From NCBI GenBank assembly GCA_024403005.1, contig JAKSSQ010000025.1:1-13775 (forward strand): 13,775 nucleotides of DNA, read 5' to 3'. Shown here one piece after another: positions 1 to 7,120 of this stretch. Under the pieces are notes generated by a model. That model saw only the letters and a list, made by a program, of their open reading frames with translations. It made no database searches and was not told the origin of the DNA. Both the position numbers and the translations under genes were made by a program. The first letter of the stretch is position 1. Each line of letters starts with the position of its first letter. Source of the stretch: Clostridia bacterium. GTDB lineage: Bacteria > Bacillota > Clostridia > Peptostreptococcales > Anaerovoracaceae.

Positions 1-1
1 T

Positions 2-1237
2 ATCGTATGCAACGGCGACGAAGGCGACCCCGGTGCATTCATGGACCGTTCCGTTATGGAAGGCAATCCCCACAGCGTACTGGAAGGCATGATGATCGCA
101 GGCCTTGCAGCAGGCGCTCAGGAAGGTTACATCTACGTTCGTGCAGAATATCCTCTCGCAGTAAGCAGACTTAAGGTTGCTATTGAAAAGGCAGAAGAAT
201 TCGGCCTTTTAGGCGACAATATTCTGGGAACAGATTTCAGCTTCCACATCCACGTAAACACAGGTGCCGGCGCATTCGTGTGCGGCGAAGGCAGCGCTCT
301 TACAGCCTCCATCGAAGGCAACAGAGGCATGCCCAGAGTTAAGCCCCCCAGAACCATCGAAAAAGGTCTGTGGGAAAAGCCGACAGTTCTTAACAACGTA
401 GAAACATTCGCTAACGTACCCCTCATTATCCACAGAGGCGTAGACTGGTACAGAAGCATCGGTACACCCACAAGCCCCGGTACAAAGGCATTCGCACTTA
501 CAGGCAACGTAGTTAATACAGGCCTTATCGAAGTACCCATGGGTACAACTATCGAAGAAGTTGTATTCGACATCGGCGGCGGCATTCCCAATGGCAAGAA
601 GTTCAAGGCTGTACAGATCGGCGGCCCCTCCGGCGGCGCTACAACAGCTTCCGCAGAACATCTTTCCATGCCTCTGGACTTCGACTCCCTCAAGAGCATC
701 GGCGCCATGATCGGCTCCGGCGGTCTCGTAGTTATGGACGAAGACACATGCATGGTAGAAGTTGCAAGATTCTTCATGAACTTCACTCAGAAGGAATCCT
801 GCGGCAAGTGCGTTCCCTGCAGAGAAGGCACAAAGCGCATGCTGGAAATCCTGGACAGAATCGTAGACAACAAGGGTACACTGGAAGACCTCAGCCTTCT
901 GGAAGAACTTGCTGACACAATTCAGAACACAGCTCTCTGCGGCCTCGGCCAGAGCGCATGCAAACCCGTACTTTCCACATTAAAGTACTTCAGACACGAA
1001 TATCTGGCACACGTAGTTGACCACAACTGCCCCATCTGCAACAAACCGAAGCCCCATCCGGACATCGACGCAGAAAAGTGCAAGGGCTGCGGCAAGTGCA
1101 AGCGCAACTGCCCCATGGAAGCTATCAGCGGCGAAGTTAAACAGGCTCACACTATCGATGCATCCAAGTGCATCAACTGCGGTGCCTGCGTAACAAACTG
1201 CCCGTTCGGTGCCATTACGGCAGCAAAGGAGGCATAA
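2..1237 (+). CDS. hydB: [FeFe]-hydrogenase-associated NADH-binding subunit HydB (NuoF-like), 5' partial
   Basis: The frame is open from base 2 and the true start lies upstream; the ATG at 41 is internal. The visible part begins in the NuoF-type FMN/NADH-binding motif (NGDEGDPGAFMDR), followed by GAGAFVCGEGSAL, GLWEKPTVLNNVETFANVP and GGPSGG. A C-terminal iron-sulfur site has CGKCVPC plus a later CGLGQSA cysteine. The last 60 or so residues carry two further ferredoxin-type motifs (CKGCGKCKRNCP and CINCGACVTNCP). That NuoF core plus 2x[4Fe-4S] tail is typical of HydB of multimeric NADH-linked or electron-bifurcating hydrogenases rather than respiratory NuoF. It probably passes electrons between NADH and HydA in the cytoplasm. 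The stop TAA lies one base before the hydA start, so the two are co-translated. A HydC/NuoE-like gene would be expected upstream but is outside the window. Confidence 0.93.
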   Translation: MVCNGDEGDPGAFMDRSVMEGNPHSVLEGMMIAGLAAGAQEGYIYVRAEYPLAVSRLKVAIEKAEEFGLLGDNILGTDFSFHIHVNTGAGAFVCGEGSALTASIEGNRGMPRVKPPRTIEKGLWEKPTVLNNVETFANVPLIIHRGVDWYRSIGTPTSPGTKAFALTGNVVNTGLIEVPMGTTIEEVVFDIGGGIPNGKKFKAVQIGGPSGGATTASAEHLSMPLDFDSLKSIGAMIGSGGLVVMDEDTCMVEVARFFMNFTQKESCGKCVPCREGTKRMLEILDRIVDNKGTLEDLSLLEELADTIQNTALCGLGQSACKPVLSTLKYFRHEYLAHVVDHNCPICNKPKPHPDIDAEKCKGCGKCKRNCPMEAISGEVKQAHTIDASKCINCGACVTNCPFGAITAAKEA

Positions 1238-1238
1238 T

Positions 1239-2939
1239 ATGGCTAAGGGAATTATGTACATCGACGGCCAGAGAGTTGAATTCGACGGCGAAAAGAACGT
1301 ACTGGCAGTCATCCGCAAGGCCGGAATCGATATGCCGACATTCTGCTTTAACACAGAACTTTCCACTTACGGTGCATGCCGTATGTGCGTAGTAGAAGAC
1401 GAAAAGGGCAAGATCGACGCATCCTGCTCCATGGAGCCCAGAGATGGTCTCAAAATCCGTACAAACACAGCTAAGCTTTTAAAGCACAGAAGGATGATCC
1501 TCGAACTCATCCTTGCATCTCACGACAGAGACTGCACAATCTGCGAAAAGACAGAAAACTGCATGCTGCAGGAACTGGCTCTCCGTTTCGGCATTCGTAA
1601 GGTTCGCTTCGAAAACAACCGTGAACCCATCGAAAAGGACTACTCCTCTGTAGCAATCGGCCGTGACCCCAATAAGTGCATCCTCTGCGGCGACTGCATC
1701 AGAATGTGCAACGAAGTTCAGGGCGTAGGCGTTCTCAACTTTGCACACCGCGGAAGCGAAATCCGCGTAATGCCCGCTTTCGACAGAAAGCTTGCAGACA
1801 CAAACTGCGTAAATTGCGGTCAGCGCGCAAACATCTGCCCGACAGGTGCCATCCACATCCACAATCAGATCGGCGAAGCCTGGAAGGCTCTGCTCGACCC
1901 CGAAAAGAGAGTCGTTATCCAGATTGCTCCCGCAGTAAGAGTTGGTATCGGCGAATCCTTCGGCCTCAAGCGCGGCGAAAACTGCCTCAACAAGCTGGTT
2001 ACAGCTCTTAAGATGATGGGTGCAGACGAAGTTTACGATACAAACGTAGGTGCAGACCTTACAGTTATCGAAGAATCCAACGAATTCCTCGAAAGACTCA
2101 AGGTTGGCGGCCCCTTCCCCATGTTCACAAGCTGCTGCCCCGCATGGGTTAAGCACGTTGAGAACGAACTGCCCCAGTACATGAAGAACGTTTCCACCTG
2201 CAAGTCTCCAATGCAGATGCTTGCTGCAATCCTTAAGGAACAGAGCGCTGCAAGAGACAAGGCAGACGGAAAGAAGACTTTCCACATTGCGATCATGCCC
2301 TGCACAGCAAAGAAGATGGAAGCTGCACGCAAGGAATTCATCCGCAAGGGTGAACCCGATGTAGATCTGGTACTCACTACAAGAGAAGTCATCATGATGA
2401 TTAAGGAAATGGGTATCCGCTTCGAAGAACTGGAAGGCGAAGCTCCCGACATGCCCTACGGCATTTCCACAGGCGCAGCTGTTATCTTCGGTACAACAGG
2501 CGGCGTAGCAGAAGCTGTAGCAAGACACATCGTTGCAGATAAGTCCAGAGATACATTCAAGATGCTGGAATACAGCAACCTCCGCGGAACAGACGAAATC
2601 CGTGCGGTATCCCTGCCTTACGGCGACAGAGATCTCCACATCGCAATCGTACACGGCCTTGCAAACGCAAAGAAGCTCATTACCGAAATGGAAGAAGGCA
2701 GAGCTTACTTCGACCTGGTAGAAGTAATGACATGCCGCGGCGGCTGCGTAGGCGGCGCTGGACAGCCCACAGTTACAACAGCTCAGAAGAGAGAAAGAAC
2801 TGCAGGTCTGTACGAAGCTGACAGAAACTCCATGATTAAGACAGCAGGTCTTAACCCGGTAGCAGCTCAGCTTTACGACGGCATCCTTAAGAACAAGAGC
2901 CACAAGCTGCTCCACGTTCATTACGGAAAAACAAAATAA
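1239..2939 (+). CDS. hydA: [FeFe]-hydrogenase catalytic subunit HydA, with one iron-sulfur ligand Cys replaced by Arg
   Basis: A 566-residue group A [FeFe] hydrogenase that interconverts protons and H2. The start is the ATG at 1239, preceded by AAAGGAGG, not the in-frame GTG at 1209 inside hydB. Domains in order: a [2Fe-2S] ferredoxin domain (C36, C47, C50, C63); a His/Cys cluster motif (HDRDCTICEKTENC); a double [4Fe-4S] domain (C147, C150, C153, C157; C190, C193, R196, C200); and the H-cluster domain with L1 TSCCPAW (297-303), L2 MPCTAKK (353-359) and L3 EVMTCRGGC (495-503). These positions match, from memory, the numbering of Clostridium pasteurianum CpI, so length and architecture are of the full CpI type. 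The oddity is residue 196, where CGC (Arg) at 1824-1826 replaces the third Cys of the second CxxCxxCxxxC motif. All H-cluster residues are intact. It probably partners HydB. An intrinsic terminator follows at 2994-3032. Confidence 0.96.
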   Translation: MAKGIMYIDGQRVEFDGEKNVLAVIRKAGIDMPTFCFNTELSTYGACRMCVVEDEKGKIDASCSMEPRDGLKIRTNTAKLLKHRRMILELILASHDRDCTICEKTENCMLQELALRFGIRKVRFENNREPIEKDYSSVAIGRDPNKCILCGDCIRMCNEVQGVGVLNFAHRGSEIRVMPAFDRKLADTNCVNCGQRANICPTGAIHIHNQIGEAWKALLDPEKRVVIQIAPAVRVGIGESFGLKRGENCLNKLVTALKMMGADEVYDTNVGADLTVIEESNEFLERLKVGGPFPMFTSCCPAWVKHVENELPQYMKNVSTCKSPMQMLAAILKEQSAARDKADGKKTFHIAIMPCTAKKMEAARKEFIRKGEPDVDLVLTTREVIMMIKEMGIRFEELEGEAPDMPYGISTGAAVIFGTTGGVAEAVARHIVADKSRDTFKMLEYSNLRGTDEIRAVSLPYGDRDLHIAIVHGLANAKKLITEMEEGRAYFDLVEVMTCRGGCVGGAGQPTVTTAQKRERTAGLYEADRNSMIKTAGLNPVAAQLYDGILKNKSHKLLHVHYGKTK

Positions 2940-2951
2940 TCAGTGTTTTCG

Positions 2952-2991
2952 GCGAATTGTATGTAATTCGCAAATAACATTGTATGTAATT
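2952..2991. repeat. Palindrome and 13-bp direct repeat between hydA and its terminator
   Basis: ATTGTATGTAATT occurs twice, at 2956-2968 and 2979-2991, 23 bp apart start to start (about two helical turns). The first copy sits in a perfect inverted repeat, GCGAATT-N6-AATTCGC (2952-2971). The layout could be a regulator site, or an RNA hairpin before the terminator. No regulator can be assigned. Confidence 0.45.
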
Positions 2992-2993
2992 AA

Positions 2994-3032
2994 AAAAGAG
3001 CGCATGGATACTTGCTTTCCTTGCGCTCTTTT
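2994..3032 (+). terminator. Rho-independent terminator after hydA
   Basis: A perfect 11-bp inverted repeat: AAAAGAGCGCA (2994-3004) and TGCGCTCTTTT (3022-3032). The loop can form a further GGA/TCC pairing (3006-3008 with 3018-3020). The right arm ends in the T-run, and the flanking A-run on the left suggests it could work in both directions. Confidence 0.85.
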
Positions 3033-3042
3033 GTGCTATAAT
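3012..3042 (+). promoter_or_regulatory. Extended -10 promoter for the zinc dehydrogenase gene
   Basis: TGCTATAAT (TG at 3034-3035, TATAAT at 3037-3042) is a perfect extended -10 element. The best -35 candidate is TTGCTT at 3012-3017, with a long 19-bp spacer. It starts directly after the T-run of the hydA terminator, so its upstream half lies inside the terminator hairpin. Predicted initiation near 3049 leaves a leader of roughly 20 nt. Confidence 0.7.
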
Positions 3043-3068
3043 TCGAAGTGGAAAGGAAGTATAGTAAG

Positions 3069-4100
3069 ATGAAAGCATTAAAGTTAGTTGCTCCCGGAAA
3101 AATGGAAGTTCAGGAAGTTGAAATGCCCCATCCCGGAGCAGGAGACGTCCTTATCAAAGTAGCTTACGCAGGTATCTGCGGAACAGATCTCCACGCCTAT
3201 ATGGGCCAGTACTCCAGAACAAAGTTCCCTGTTGTATTGGGTCACGAACTTTCCGGCGTTATTACAGAAGTAGGTGAAGGCGTTACCAAGTTCAAAGTAG
3301 GCGACAGAGTAACCTGCGAATCCACTTATAAATCCTGCGGTACATGCAGATTCTGCCGTAAGAACGACCTGAATCTCTGCGGTAACCGTATCGGCATCGG
3401 CACAAATAAGGACGGTGCTTTTGAAGAATATATGACAATGGCTGAAGACAGAGTATGGAAGCTGCCCGACAACGTTTCCTTAAGAAGCGGCGCAATTTCC
3501 GAACCTCTCGCCTGCGGTACACATGCAATTATGGAAGTTGCAGACGTACAGCCCGGCGAAATCGTCTGCGTATTCGGTGCAGGCGCTATCGGCCTTATGG
3601 TTGCACAGGTTGCAGTTGCTGTAGGCGCTACAGTAATCCTGGCAGGTCTTACAATCGACGAACCCAGATTTGCTCTCGCAAAGGAAATGGGCGTACAGTA
3701 CACAGTAGACCAGCTTAAGGAAAGCCTGGACGACCTGGTAAAGGAACTCACAGAAGGCTATGGATGCGACGTAGTAGTTGAATGCTCCGGCGCAGTTCCC
3801 GCTCTCAAGAAGTCCTTTAACATCGTTAAGAAGCAGGGTAAGGTTGTACAGATGGGTCTCTACAAGGATCCCGAAGTTCCCGTTCCCGGCGAAAAGATCG
3901 TACAGAACGAAATTATTTATCTCGGCAGCCGCAGCCAGAAACCCAGCTCCTGGGCTAAGGCTATGGAACTCTTTGCTACAGGCAAGATCAACCCCGAAAA
4001 GGCTGTTACAATGGAAGTTGAAGTTGAAAACTGGCAGGAAGCATTCGATACACCTCCCAGCGGCAAGAAGTTTATCAAGTTCGACGATTTCGGTGAATAG
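3069..4100 (+). CDS. Zinc-dependent medium-chain alcohol/polyol dehydrogenase
   Basis: A 343-residue MDR-superfamily NAD(P)-dependent dehydrogenase. The ATG at 3069 is chosen because AAAGGAAG lies just upstream; the in-frame GTG at 3048 lies at the predicted transcription start. Catalytic zinc residues are visible in GICGTD (C37) and GHE (H59, E60). The structural zinc lobe has C90, C93, C96 and C104. The Rossmann fold carries GAGAIG at 170-175. The spread fits the threonine / sorbitol (L-iditol) / 2,3-butanediol dehydrogenase branch, but the substrate cannot be read from sequence. It has its own promoter and terminator, so it is probably monocistronic. Its place between a hydrogenase and pentose-phosphate genes suggests redox handling of a sugar, polyol or amino-acid-derived alcohol (inference). 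No damaged key residue was seen. Confidence 0.9.
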   Translation: MKALKLVAPGKMEVQEVEMPHPGAGDVLIKVAYAGICGTDLHAYMGQYSRTKFPVVLGHELSGVITEVGEGVTKFKVGDRVTCESTYKSCGTCRFCRKNDLNLCGNRIGIGTNKDGAFEEYMTMAEDRVWKLPDNVSLRSGAISEPLACGTHAIMEVADVQPGEIVCVFGAGAIGLMVAQVAVAVGATVILAGLTIDEPRFALAKEMGVQYTVDQLKESLDDLVKELTEGYGCDVVVECSGAVPALKKSFNIVKKQGKVVQMGLYKDPEVPVPGEKIVQNEIIYLGSRSQKPSSWAKAMELFATGKINPEKAVTMEVEVENWQEAFDTPPSGKKFIKFDDFGE

Positions 4101-4107
4101 CATATAT

Positions 4108-4139
4108 TCTCCCGGTAGAATTTCTGCCGGGAGACTTTT
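4108..4139 (+). terminator. Strong rho-independent terminator after the zinc dehydrogenase gene
   Basis: TCTCCCGGTAG (4108-4118) pairs with CTGCCGGGAGA (4124-4134) over 11 positions with one T-G wobble. The loop is 5 nt (AATTT), followed by CTTTT. It ends 15 bases before the next start codon. Confidence 0.92.
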
Positions 4140-4154
4140 GCATGGAGAAAGTTT

Positions 4155-5018
4155 ATGAAAGTTGTAGAAGAAGAAAGAAAGAATCTTTCCGCAGCAGATA
4201 TTGGACATGTTAATACAGATGGCCCCGGAAAGGCTCCGAACTACGTTCTTCTTCCCGGTGACCCCAATAGAGTTGCCTTAATGGCAGAGCTCTGGGACGG
4301 CGGAAAGCAGGGCCCCGAAGGCTTCAGCGGAAGTCCGGAAGTCTGGACTCTGGCTCGCCAGGCCAAAGCTGCTGTCGGCACATATAAAGGAACTGAAATC
4401 GGTGCCTGGTCCACAGGTATCGGCGGACCTTCCGCAGAGTTCACCTTTACGGATGTAATCGGAAGGGGCGGAGAAACATTTATCCGCGTAGGCACGACGG
4501 GAACAATTCAGCCCTATGTAAACATCGGAGACATTATAATCAACGATGCAAATATAAGACTGGACGGAACATCCGATTTATATGCGCGCAAGGAATTTCC
4601 CGCTGCAGCATCTTTTGAAGTAACCATGGCTTTGGTTAAGGCCTGCGAAAACCTGGGAATCCCTTACCACGTAGGTACAGGATGCACCAGCGCTTCCTTC
4701 TTTACAGGCCAGTGCAGACCCGGATATAAGGGATACCATCCATCGTATATAGACGATATGCTCGAAGATTTAAAGGCTCAGGGCGTTCTCAATTTCGAAA
4801 TGGAAGGTGCAACGCTTTCTACCCTTGCAAGAATATACGGAAAACGCTTCGGTATGTGCGCTGTTGTAGTGGCTCACAGACTTACAGGCGAATGGCTGGA
4901 AGACCCGAAGACCGAGCAGAATGCCTGCCTTGTAGGCGCAGAAGCTCTCAGGATTCTGGCTGAATGGGACGAAAAGAAAAAGGTTGCAGGAAAGAAATAC
5001 TACTTCCCCGGACTTTAG
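4155..5018 (+). CDS. udp: Uridine phosphorylase-like nucleoside phosphorylase (NP-I family)
   Basis: A 287-residue cytoplasmic enzyme of the PNP/UDP phosphorylase family, which cleaves a nucleoside with phosphate to give free base and (deoxy)ribose-1-phosphate. The phosphate-binding GDPNR lies at 35-39, followed by GIGGPS and RVGTTGTIQP from 111 (phosphate/base loop). FEMEGAT has E215, M216 and E217, the ribose-binding Met-Glu pair of this family. Length is somewhat above the roughly 255 residues of E. coli Udp because of an N-terminal extension and an insert near residues 47-60. GGAG at 4144-4147 precedes the ATG. No promoter is evident in the 15 bases after the preceding terminator, so it may depend on read-through or on a promoter inside the upstream gene. 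Uridine is the likeliest substrate; purine or other nucleosides are not excluded. Confidence 0.87.
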   Translation: MKVVEEERKNLSAADIGHVNTDGPGKAPNYVLLPGDPNRVALMAELWDGGKQGPEGFSGSPEVWTLARQAKAAVGTYKGTEIGAWSTGIGGPSAEFTFTDVIGRGGETFIRVGTTGTIQPYVNIGDIIINDANIRLDGTSDLYARKEFPAAASFEVTMALVKACENLGIPYHVGTGCTSASFFTGQCRPGYKGYHPSYIDDMLEDLKAQGVLNFEMEGATLSTLARIYGKRFGMCAVVVAHRLTGEWLEDPKTEQNACLVGAEALRILAEWDEKKKVAGKKYYFPGL

Positions 5019-5021
5019 CCC

Positions 5022-5058
5022 ATTGTATACGATATAATTTATTGTATCGTGGTATAAT
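5022..5058 (+). promoter_or_regulatory. Tandem promoter-like repeats upstream of the transketolase genes
   Basis: ATTGTAT occurs at 5022-5028 and 5041-5047, each followed by a TATAAT (5033-5038 and 5053-5058), giving a 19-20 bp tandem repeat. The second copy is an extended -10 (TGGTATAAT, 5050-5058) and is the best promoter candidate. No convincing -35 was found. Initiation near 5065 would give a leader of about 70 nt. Confidence 0.6.
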
Positions 5059-5087
5059 TGAACAACAATAACTACAATAGTTAAAAA

Positions 5088-5103
5088 CAGAGCATAAGCT
5101 CTG
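5088..5103 (+). other. Small hairpin in the transketolase 5' leader
   Basis: CAGAGC-ATAA-GCTCTG is a perfect 6-bp stem with a 4-nt loop. No T-run follows, so it is not a terminator. It may stabilise the leader RNA, or it may be incidental. Confidence 0.35.
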
Positions 5104-5136
5104 CTGCTGATATTACGTATTTAATGGAGGATTGCT

Positions 5137-6048
5137 ATGGCAAAGAAGACCTACACAAATGAAGAAATTCAGGTTGTCGCCAACAAAATCCGTAAGCAGG
5201 TGCTCAAATTCGCAATCGAAAGAGGCGGCTGCTATATGGGTCAGACAAACTCATCCGCTGAAACCCTCGCAACATTATATCTCGATGTAATGAACCTGGG
5301 CGAAAGCACAGCAAACCCGGACGGCGTTGTTTTCCCCGGAACACCCAATGCGGAAAACACAGACTGGCAGCGCGGCAGCCAGTACAACGGACCCACATGC
5401 GCTCCCTATGACAGATTCTTCCCCTCTCCCGCACACTATGCATGCACAATTTACTGCACACTGTATGCTGTAGGCAGAGTTTCCGAAACAGGTATTAACA
5501 GATTCAATAAGGATGGCTGGATCTTCGAACAGATCGGTGCAGAACACTCTCCCGGTTTCTAAACAACCGCTGGTTCCCTCGCACAGACAGTCGCTGTTGC
5601 CCGCGGCCACGCTCCGGCAAGAAAGATGAGAGGCGAAGAAGCTACAATATACTGCTTCATGTCCGACGGCGAACTGGAAGAAGGCCAGCTCTGGGAAGCT
5701 ATCCAGGCTGCAGTATTCTACAAGCTGGACAACTTCGTACTCATCTGCGACGTAAACGGTCAGCAGATCGAAGGCTACACAAAGGACGTTATGAACACAG
5801 CTCCTCTGTACGACAGATTCACAGCTTTCGGTGCTAAGACAGTATCCATCGACGGCCACGACATTCAGGCTATTAAGGACGCTTGCAGAACAGAACACCC
5901 GGGTCAGCCCCTCGTAGTTCTCTGCAACACAAGCCCGACACACTCCATGCCGTTCCTTGAAAGCCGCAGACCCAAGCTGCACTTCATCAACATTAAGACA
6001 CCCGAAGAAATCGCAGAAGCTAAGGCTCACTACGAATCTATGGAATAA
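5137..6048 (+). pseudogene. Transketolase N-terminal (TPP-binding) subunit, interrupted by in-frame TAA at codon 142
   Basis: The frame encodes a 303-residue first half of a split transketolase, which binds thiamine diphosphate and transfers two-carbon ketol units with the C-terminal subunit encoded next. GGAGG at 5126-5130 precedes the ATG. TAA at 5560-5562 interrupts the frame at PGF-stop-TTAGSL, where the family has a conserved acidic residue (PGxE). The same frame then continues 161 codons with normal composition through the TPP motif MSDGELEEGQLWEA (from 175) and DVNGQQIEG (from 205) to a TAA at 6046-6048. Translation would give a 141-residue fragment lacking the TPP motif; restart at the ATG at 5626 has no good ribosome site. 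The N-terminus is also divergent: GGCYMGQTNSS (30-40) stands where small transketolases have SGHPGGSLS. H100 in SPAHYA is kept. It could be a recent pseudogene, a recoded or suppressed gene, or a sequencing error. Confidence 0.85.
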
Positions 6049-6062
6049 GGAGGAACTGAGTA

Positions 6063-7055
6063 ATGATTATGGAAAAGAATGTATACTCCAAGAGCATCGT
6101 CGACTGGGGTAAGAAGCATCCCGAAACACTGGTACTCTCCGCAGACCTGGGTTCTTCCTGCGAAATCATGGATTTCAAGAAGGAATTCCCCGATAGATAT
6201 CTGTCCATGGGTATCGCTGAACAGAATATGGTAAGCTGGGCTGCAGGCCTTGCAAGAGAAGGATATCTTCCTTATCTGCACACCTTCGGCGTATTCCTTT
6301 ACAGAAGAGTACTGGACCAGGTTGAAATGTCCGTTGCATACGGCAACCTGCCCGTAGGTCTCGTTGGTTTCGTTCCCGGACTCCTTACACCGGGCGGCGT
6401 ATCCCACCAGTCCACAAACGATATCGCATCCTTAAGAGCAGTTCCCAACATGAGAATCTACTCCATTTCCGATGCTACAGATATCGAAGGTTTCCTGCCC
6501 ATGGCATACGAAGCAGGCGGCCCCTTCTACGTAAGAATGCTGCGTAAGGAAGTACCCAGACTCTTCCCCGCAAACGAAACAATTCAGTTCAACCACGCAA
6601 GAGTTGTTGCTGAAGGTACAGACGTAGCTCTCTTCACAGAATCCTTCGCTACAGAAGAAGGCATGAAGGCAGTTAAGGTTCTCCAGAAGCACGGCGTATC
6701 CGTACAGATGCTGGCAGTATCCACACTGAAGCCCTTCACAGATCCTCAGGTTGTAGATGCTCTTAAGAAGGTTAAGTACGGCGCAGTTACATACGAAAAC
6801 CACAACATCATCGGCGGCCTCGGCACATGCGTTGCAGAAGTTATCGCAGAAAACGGACTCAACACAAAGCTTGTTAAGTGCGGCGTTAACGACGAATACA
6901 CACACGGCGCTTCCAAGATGTACCTGCTCAAGAAGTACAATGTAGACGCTATGTCCTGCATTAAGGCTGTTGAAAAGCTCATCGGCAAGGATCTGGGAAT
7001 CGACGAAAGCGAAATCGAAGAAGTTCGTTTCGAAGATTACAACGGAATCGCATAA
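6063..7055 (+). CDS. Transketolase C-terminal subunit
   Basis: A 330-residue protein with the pyrimidine-binding (PP) and C-terminal domains of transketolase, the partner of the subunit encoded just upstream. The catalytic glutamate that activates TPP is in GIAEQNM (E53). FGVFLYRRVLDQV, then SHQSTNDIASLRAVPN (family usual: THQ..EDIA..RA.PN) and STLKPF in the last domain support the call. AAGGAGG at 6048-6054 overlaps the upstream stop and precedes the ATG at 6063 by 8 nt; an in-frame ATG at 6069 is the alternative start. With only 14 bases between them, the two subunits are surely one operon, so the stop in the first half should leave this protein without its partner. Substrate is uncertain: classic pentose-phosphate transketolase is likeliest, but divergent split transketolases acting on other sugars (such as AptAB or SqwGH) are known. 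No clear terminator follows. Confidence 0.9.
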   Translation: MIMEKNVYSKSIVDWGKKHPETLVLSADLGSSCEIMDFKKEFPDRYLSMGIAEQNMVSWAAGLAREGYLPYLHTFGVFLYRRVLDQVEMSVAYGNLPVGLVGFVPGLLTPGGVSHQSTNDIASLRAVPNMRIYSISDATDIEGFLPMAYEAGGPFYVRMLRKEVPRLFPANETIQFNHARVVAEGTDVALFTESFATEEGMKAVKVLQKHGVSVQMLAVSTLKPFTDPQVVDALKKVKYGAVTYENHNIIGGLGTCVAEVIAENGLNTKLVKCGVNDEYTHGASKMYLLKKYNVDAMSCIKAVEKLIGKDLGIDESEIEEVRFEDYNGIA

Positions 7056-7070
7056 ATTAAAAAATTATAG

Positions 7071-7076
7071 TATAAT
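7071..7076 (+). promoter_or_regulatory. Candidate -10 box of the class II aldolase gene
   Basis: A perfect TATAAT in an A/T-rich stretch 16 bases after the transketolase stop. There is no extended TG and no good -35 at the usual spacing, so it would be weak or activator-dependent. Confidence 0.45.
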
Positions 7077-7078
7077 AG

Positions 7079-7099
7079 AGGGACGGCTTTGCCGTCCCT
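7079..7099. promoter_or_regulatory. Perfect 9-bp inverted repeat at the predicted transcription start of the aldolase gene
   Basis: AGGGACGGC-TTT-GCCGTCCCT. It begins 3 bases after the -10 box, so initiation would fall in its left arm. No T-run follows on the plus strand (ATGTCGCATAG), so it is a poor terminator for the transketolase genes. It could be a repressor operator or a 5'-protecting mRNA hairpin. Confidence 0.55.
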
Positions 7100-7120
7100 A
7101 TGTCGCATAGGAGATAAAAA

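Noticed and set aside
1209..1211. GTG start for hydA inside hydB
   Set aside because: ATG 1239 has an ideal AAAGGAGG and matches the expected HydA N-terminus and CpI-like numbering.
1..1237. NuoF of respiratory complex I
   Set aside because: The extra C-terminal two [4Fe-4S] motifs and the adjacent hydA identify a hydrogenase HydB-type subunit.
1479..2921. 480-codon open frame on the minus strand across hydA
   Set aside because: Shadow of the strongly biased hydA codons; the translation is Cys/Val/Ala-rich without any known motif, and hydA is certain. Other minus-strand frames in the window look the same.
3048..3050. GTG as start of the zinc dehydrogenase
   Set aside because: It lies at the predicted transcription start and lacks an upstream ribosome site; ATG 3069 has AAAGGAAG.
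5088..5103. Hairpin as terminator of the uridine phosphorylase gene
   Set aside because: No T-run follows, and it lies downstream of the likely transketolase promoter.
5560..5562. Frameshift rather than a point change in the transketolase
   Set aside because: Motifs continue in the same frame on both sides of the stop, so no indel is needed.
5626..6048. Downstream half of the transketolase N-subunit as an independent gene
   Set aside because: ATG 5626 has no good ribosome site and lies inside a conserved domain; residues 143-163 upstream of it in the same frame match the family.
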